Notes under the pieces: model-generated
Database searches by the model: none
Told to the model about the DNA's origin: nothing
Seen by the model: the letters and a program-made list of their open reading frames with translations, nothing else
Translations under genes and position numbers: made by a program
Source: Pseudomonas oryzicola
GTDB taxonomy: Bacteria > Pseudomonadota > Gammaproteobacteria > Pseudomonadales > Pseudomonadaceae
Assembly: GCF_014269185.2 (NCBI RefSeq)
Contig: NZ_JABWRZ020000001.1
Span: 2,319,001 to 2,383,000 of the forward strand
Direction: 5' to 3'
DNA length: 64,000 bases
Shown here: piece by piece, positions 60,686 through 64,000 of the stretch
Position numbering within the stretch: the stretch's first letter is position 1
How the letters are laid out: every line of letters starts with the position of its first letter

Positions 60686-62362
60686 ATGGCGGTTCTCGAC
60701 GAAGCATCCACGGGCAGCGCGCCCCAACGCGGTATCAGCCGGGAGGAGCGCAAGGTCATTTTCGCCTCGTCCCTGGGCACGGTGTTCGAATGGTACGACT
60801 TCTACCTGTACGGCTCACTGGCGGCGATCATCGCCAAGCATTTCTTCGCCGGGGTCAATGAAACCACTTCGTTCATCTTTGCCCTGCTGGCCTTTGCCGC
60901 CGGCTTTGCCGTACGCCCGTTCGGCGCCATCGTGTTCGGCCGCCTGGGCGACCTGATCGGGCGCAAGCACACCTTCCTCATCACCATCGTGATCATGGGC
61001 CTGTCCACGGCGGTGGTCGGCCTGCTACCCGGCTACGCGACCATCGGTGTCGCGGCACCGATCATCCTGATCACCCTGCGCCTGCTACAAGGGCTGGCGC
61101 TTGGCGGCGAGTACGGCGGCGCTGCCACTTATGTGGCCGAGCATGCGCCCAAGGGGCGACGTGGCTTCTTCACCGCCTGGATCCAGACCACTGCCACCCT
61201 GGGGCTGTTCCTGTCGCTGCTGGTGATCATGGCCTGCCGTACCGCCATGGGCACCGAGGTATTCGAGGCCTGGGGCTGGCGCGTGCCGTTCCTGCTGTCG
61301 ATCCTGCTGCTGGCCATTTCGGTGTACATCCGCATGCAGCTCAACGAGTCGCCGGTGTTCATGAAGATGAAGGCCGAGGGCAAGGCGTCCAAGGCCCCGC
61401 TGACCGAGTCGTTCGTCCGCTGGGACAACCTGCGGGTGGTGATCATGGCGCTGCTGGGCGGTACTGCCGGGCAGGCGGTGGTGTGGTACACCGGGCAGTT
61501 CTATGCGCTGTTCTTCCTGCTGCAGATGCTCAAGATCGAGCCACAGACCGCCAACCTGCTGATCGCCGGCTCGTTGCTGATCGGCACGCCATTCTTCATC
61601 TTCTTCGGCAGCCTGTCCGATCGCATCGGCCGCAAGAAGATCATCATGGCCGGCTGCATCATCGCAGCGCTGACGTACTTCCCGATCTTCAAGGCACTGA
61701 CCCAGTACGGCAACCCGGACGTGTTCGTCGCCCAGGAGCAGAACCCGGTGGTGGTGGTAGCCGACCCTGGCCAGTGCGCGTTCCAGTTCGACCCGGTGGG
61801 CAAGGCCAGATTCACCAGCTCGTGCGATATCGCCAAGAGCCTGCTGGCCAAGCGGGCCATCCCCTATACCAACGAAGCGGCCGAGCCCGGCAGCGTGGCG
61901 CAGATCCGCATTGGCCAACGGGTACTGCCAAGCTTTGACGGCAGCAGCCTGGCGGCGGCCGACTTCAAGGCGCAGAGCGAGGCCTTCACCGCCACCCTGA
62001 GCGGCGCTTTGAAAGAGGCGGGCTACCCGGAGAAGGCCGACCCGGCAAAGATCCATTACCCGATGGTGCTGTTGCTGCTGACCCTCCTGGTGATCTACGT
62101 GACCATGGTCTACGGGCCGATCGCCGCGTGGCTGGTAGAGCTGTTCCCGGCGCGTATCCGCTATACCTCGATGTCCCTGCCGTACCACATCGGCAACGGC
62201 TGGTTCGGCGGTTTCCTGCCGACCGTGGCGTTTGCCATGGTGGCGGCGACCGGCGATATCTATTACGGCTTGTGGTACCCGATCGTGATCGCGGTGATGA
62301 CTGCGGTGCTGGGTATCCTGTTCCTGCCGGAGACCAAGGACCGGGATATCCATCACGCCTGA
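60686..62362 (+). CDS. MHS-family MFS metabolite:H+ symporter with periplasmic/cytoplasmic insert
   Basis: 558 residues and 12 helices with the MHS opening (SSLGTVFEWYDFYLYGSLAAIIAKHFF) and the DRIGRKK loop. A polar insert of about 100 residues (about 350-460, including ADPGQCAFQFDPVGKARFTSSC) separates two late helices. Such inserts occur in a subset of Pseudomonas MHS transporters. GGAGG is 7 nt upstream of the chosen ATG. Substrate unknown, likely an organic acid. It ends in a long hairpin. Confidence 0.85.
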   Translation: MAVLDEASTGSAPQRGISREERKVIFASSLGTVFEWYDFYLYGSLAAIIAKHFFAGVNETTSFIFALLAFAAGFAVRPFGAIVFGRLGDLIGRKHTFLITIVIMGLSTAVVGLLPGYATIGVAAPIILITLRLLQGLALGGEYGGAATYVAEHAPKGRRGFFTAWIQTTATLGLFLSLLVIMACRTAMGTEVFEAWGWRVPFLLSILLLAISVYIRMQLNESPVFMKMKAEGKASKAPLTESFVRWDNLRVVIMALLGGTAGQAVVWYTGQFYALFFLLQMLKIEPQTANLLIAGSLLIGTPFFIFFGSLSDRIGRKKIIMAGCIIAALTYFPIFKALTQYGNPDVFVAQEQNPVVVVADPGQCAFQFDPVGKARFTSSCDIAKSLLAKRAIPYTNEAAEPGSVAQIRIGQRVLPSFDGSSLAAADFKAQSEAFTATLSGALKEAGYPEKADPAKIHYPMVLLLLTLLVIYVTMVYGPIAAWLVELFPARIRYTSMSLPYHIGNGWFGGFLPTVAFAMVAATGDIYYGLWYPIVIAVMTAVLGILFLPETKDRDIHHA

Positions 62363-62372
62363 GACGGGGGGC

Positions 62373-62410
62373 ACCAGCCCCTTCGCGGGTGAACCCGCGA
62401 AGGGGCTGGT
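62373..62410. terminator. 17-bp perfect hairpin between convergent genes
   Basis: ACCAGCCCCTTCGCGGG (62373-62389) and CCCGCGAAGGGGCTGGT (62394-62410) pair perfectly around a TGAA loop. It starts 11 nt after the MHS stop and ends 12 nt before the convergent stop, so it fits a bidirectional terminator. The core resembles P. putida REP hairpins. Confidence 0.7.
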
Positions 62411-62422
62411 ACTGGCCAGCGG

Positions 62423-62992
62423 TCAGTCAAAGTACCCGCGCAAGCCGAAGGCATACCCGGTATCCACCGCCGCTGCCTCACCCTGGCTCCAGCGTTTGGT
62501 CAGCACGAACTCGAACGCCGGTTCGTACAGCCCATCGCGCACCAGCGCGCCGGCCAGCACCTCGACGTCATAGCAGCCATTGTCCAGGGTGATGATCGGG
62601 CGCCCCGGCACCTGGTAGCGCGCCATCAGGTCGCCAAGTGTCTTGGGGGTGAAATGTTGCAGGATGCGCCAGGTGTACAGCATCAGTGCACCGTGTTCGA
62701 CCCGCAGCACGTAGCCGTTGCGGCGGTGCTTGAGGCGGCTGCCGGGTTCACGCAGGGCCGGGGTGTGCTGGTCCAGGGTGAACAGAATACGGTAGGGCAG
62801 GTTGTCGACCCCTGCCAGCGGCAGCACGATGCCTTCGCGTACCGCCTGGTCGCCGCTGTCGCCGTGGGTGAACGCATGGGCCAGGTCGTCGGGCAGCTGG
62901 TGTTCCAGCTTGAAGCGCTCGAGCAGCTGGATATCGCCAAGCAGAAAATAGTCGACCAGGTCGTTGAGCACTTCGCTGAATTCGTGGCGCAT
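62423..62992 (-). CDS. conserved hypothetical protein, 189 aa
   Basis: A soluble protein without a signal peptide. It opens MRHEFSEVLNDLVDYFLLGDIQLLERFK and contains RVEHGALMLYTWRILQHFTPKTLGDLMARY and an ending with VDTGYAFGLRGYF. I do not recognise the family, although the beta-alpha pattern suggests a compact fold. AAGGA is 6 nt upstream of the chosen start, ruling out a longer frame. It is divergent from the thermostable-hemolysin-like gene, with 110 bp between starts. Confidence 0.65.
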   Translation of the reverse strand: MRHEFSEVLNDLVDYFLLGDIQLLERFKLEHQLPDDLAHAFTHGDSGDQAVREGIVLPLAGVDNLPYRILFTLDQHTPALREPGSRLKHRRNGYVLRVEHGALMLYTWRILQHFTPKTLGDLMARYQVPGRPIITLDNGCYDVEVLAGALVRDGLYEPAFEFVLTKRWSQGEAAAVDTGYAFGLRGYFD

Positions 62993-63102
62993 CTTTGTTC
63001 CTTGTGAGTGCGCTTGCGGACCATGGCAAATGTAGCACTTCAGATTGGCTTCAGATTCGCCCCCGATACTCCCCCTCGACACCTACTTGAAGGGGGACAG
63101 CT

Positions 63103-63780
63103 ATGACCCAGCCAGACAGCCCCAGCTTGTTTCCGCTGGCGATCGGCAGCCACGGCGACCGCCTCGCCCATCTGACCCTGAAACACCCGGGCGAACCAGG
63201 GCGCGACGAGCTGGAGCAGTTCATTCATGCCCGCTTTGCCTGCGCCCACCATGCCGATGTGCAGCATTACCTGCCCGAACTGCTTGGCCTGCACGACAGC
63301 CACGGGCGCTTGATGGCCGCTGTGGGCATCCGCCAGGCCAGCACCGGCCCGACCTTTATCGAACGTTACCTGGATGAGCCGCTGGAGGTGGCCGTGACCC
63401 GGCTGGCAGCCAGCCCGGTGAGCCGTGCGCAGTTGGTCGAAGTGGGTAACCTGGCCGCGCTCAGCGCTGGCAGTGCGCGGATCATGATCATTGCCGTGAC
63501 CTGGCTGCTGGCCGCCCGCGGCCTGCAATGGGTAGCCTTTACCGGGGCCGCGACCCTGGTCAACAGTTTCCACCGCCTGGGCCTGGTGCCCACGGCATTG
63601 GCCATGGCCGATCCTGGTCGGCTGAATGGCGACGCCGGTAATTGGGGCAGCTACTACGCGCAGCATCCGCAGGTGTTCGTCGGCAGCATCGGTTACGGCC
63701 ATGCAGCCCTGGCCCGTGGCGGTGTGTTCGAACGACTGGGGTTGCCCAGCAGCGTGCCGGAGGCTGGCCATGCCGCATGA
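63103..63780 (+). CDS. thermostable hemolysin family protein
   Basis: 225 residues matching the thermostable hemolysin/acyltransferase-like family (PF12261 type) by its EVGNLAALSAGSARIMIIAVTWLLAARG and FTGAATLVNSFHRLGLVP segments. These proteins resemble GNAT-type N-acyltransferases. The family is usually encoded beside an AMP-dependent acyl-CoA ligase, as here. The next ATG lies inside its last codons. GGGGGA is 5 nt upstream of the start. Confidence 0.8.
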   Translation: MTQPDSPSLFPLAIGSHGDRLAHLTLKHPGEPGRDELEQFIHARFACAHHADVQHYLPELLGLHDSHGRLMAAVGIRQASTGPTFIERYLDEPLEVAVTRLAASPVSRAQLVEVGNLAALSAGSARIMIIAVTWLLAARGLQWVAFTGAATLVNSFHRLGLVPTALAMADPGRLNGDAGNWGSYYAQHPQVFVGSIGYGHAALARGGVFERLGLPSSVPEAGHAA

Positions 63781-64000
63781 ATGCCAGCTGTTCAAGGAAG
63801 TGCTGCAACTGCATGCCCGCCACCGGGGGGCGCAACCGGCGCTGCTGGGGGCTGCCGAGCGCTTCACCTATCGCCAGTTGCTGGATGAGGTCGAACAACG
63901 CCAGGCCTGGCTGAGCGCGCAGCCGCCGGGCACTTTCGTCCTGGCCCTGGAAAACGGGCCACAAGCGCTGCTCTGGGACTTGGCTGCGCTGTTCGCGGCG
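63770..64000 (+). CDS. AMP-dependent acyl-CoA ligase, N-terminal part (cut by window end)
   Basis: 77 codons from an ATG with GGAGG 6 nt upstream, overlapping the hemolysin-family stop by 11 nt. The visible part (MPHECQLFKEVLQLHARHRG, then ERFTYRQLLDEVEQRQAWL) is a normal N terminus of an ANL-superfamily ligase, with the conserved TYRQL strand. Its ATP-binding motif lies beyond the window. Overlap and family pairing suggest a lipid/N-acyl biosynthetic operon continuing to the right. Confidence 0.75.
   Translation, partial: MPHECQLFKEVLQLHARHRGAQPALLGAAERFTYRQLLDEVEQRQAWLSAQPPGTFVLALENGPQALLWDLAALFAA

Overview
The window is a GC-rich chromosomal segment from a Pseudomonas of the P. putida type. 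This is inferred from gene content and order rather than from a marker gene: fused QuiC1 next to an MHS transporter, an aromatic amino acid decarboxylase with its LysR regulator, YebC, an ABC-HlyD-TolC export operon, DUF2790, P. putida-like REP sequences, and many LysR/AraC regulators. There are no rRNA genes, no tRNA I can recognise, no CRISPR array and no insertion sequence.

Layout. 0-9.5 kb: small metabolic and regulatory units, including an EamA exporter, tandem DUF1413-like genes, an esterase, a carboxymuconolactone-decarboxylase-like protein, and a RidA/isochorismatase-type hydrolase pair facing each other across an 11-bp inverted repeat. 9.5-12.3 kb: a large SF1 helicase fused to a PD-(D/E)XK-like nuclease. 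12.3-24.2 kb: epimerase-like protein, Nudix, OPT transporter, SDR/5'-nucleotidase operon, MFS, GST and regulators, ending with a MocR regulator divergent from a GABA-type permease (24.5 kb). 26-33 kb: Tam methyltransferase, a probable aminophosphonate uptake/oxidation unit (LysR, MFS, FAD oxidoreductase), and YebC. 33-39.8 kb: aromatic amino acid decarboxylase; quinate/shikimate module (MHS transporter divergent from quiC1, with a PcaR-like 15-mer between them); methyltransferase; PAS-GGDEF protein. 39.8-44.3 kb: a complete type I secretion operon without an adjacent substrate gene.

44.6-49.3 kb is the standout. It is a six-gene, partly AT-rich operon on the minus strand encoding a microcin B17-like linear azole peptide system. 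The order is Gly/Ser/Cys-rich precursor (McbA-like), zinc-Cys McbB-like protein, McbC-type azoline dehydrogenase, YcaO cyclodehydratase (McbD), membrane exporter (McbE) and ABC ATPase (McbF). The genes are coupled by 4-nt stop/start overlaps, and the order matches E. coli mcbABCDEF. The leader keeps the EFGVxL recognition motif, but the core has no adjacent Ser-Cys or Cys-Ser pair, so the fused bis-azoles of microcin B17 cannot form. No pentapeptide-repeat immunity gene (McbG) is present. The promoter overlaps two palindromes, and a stable hairpin separates precursor from enzymes.

49.9-64 kb: cysteine hydrolase, REP sequences, pirin, UvrD-like helicase, a 1623-residue LRR/NEL-type E3 ubiquitin ligase-like protein, an alpha/beta-hydrolase that has lost its nucleophile serine, a VOC protein, an MHS symporter, a conserved hypothetical, a thermostable-hemolysin family protein and the start of an AMP-dependent acyl-CoA ligase that runs off the end.

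Family assignments come from reading motifs and from memory of families. No database search was run.
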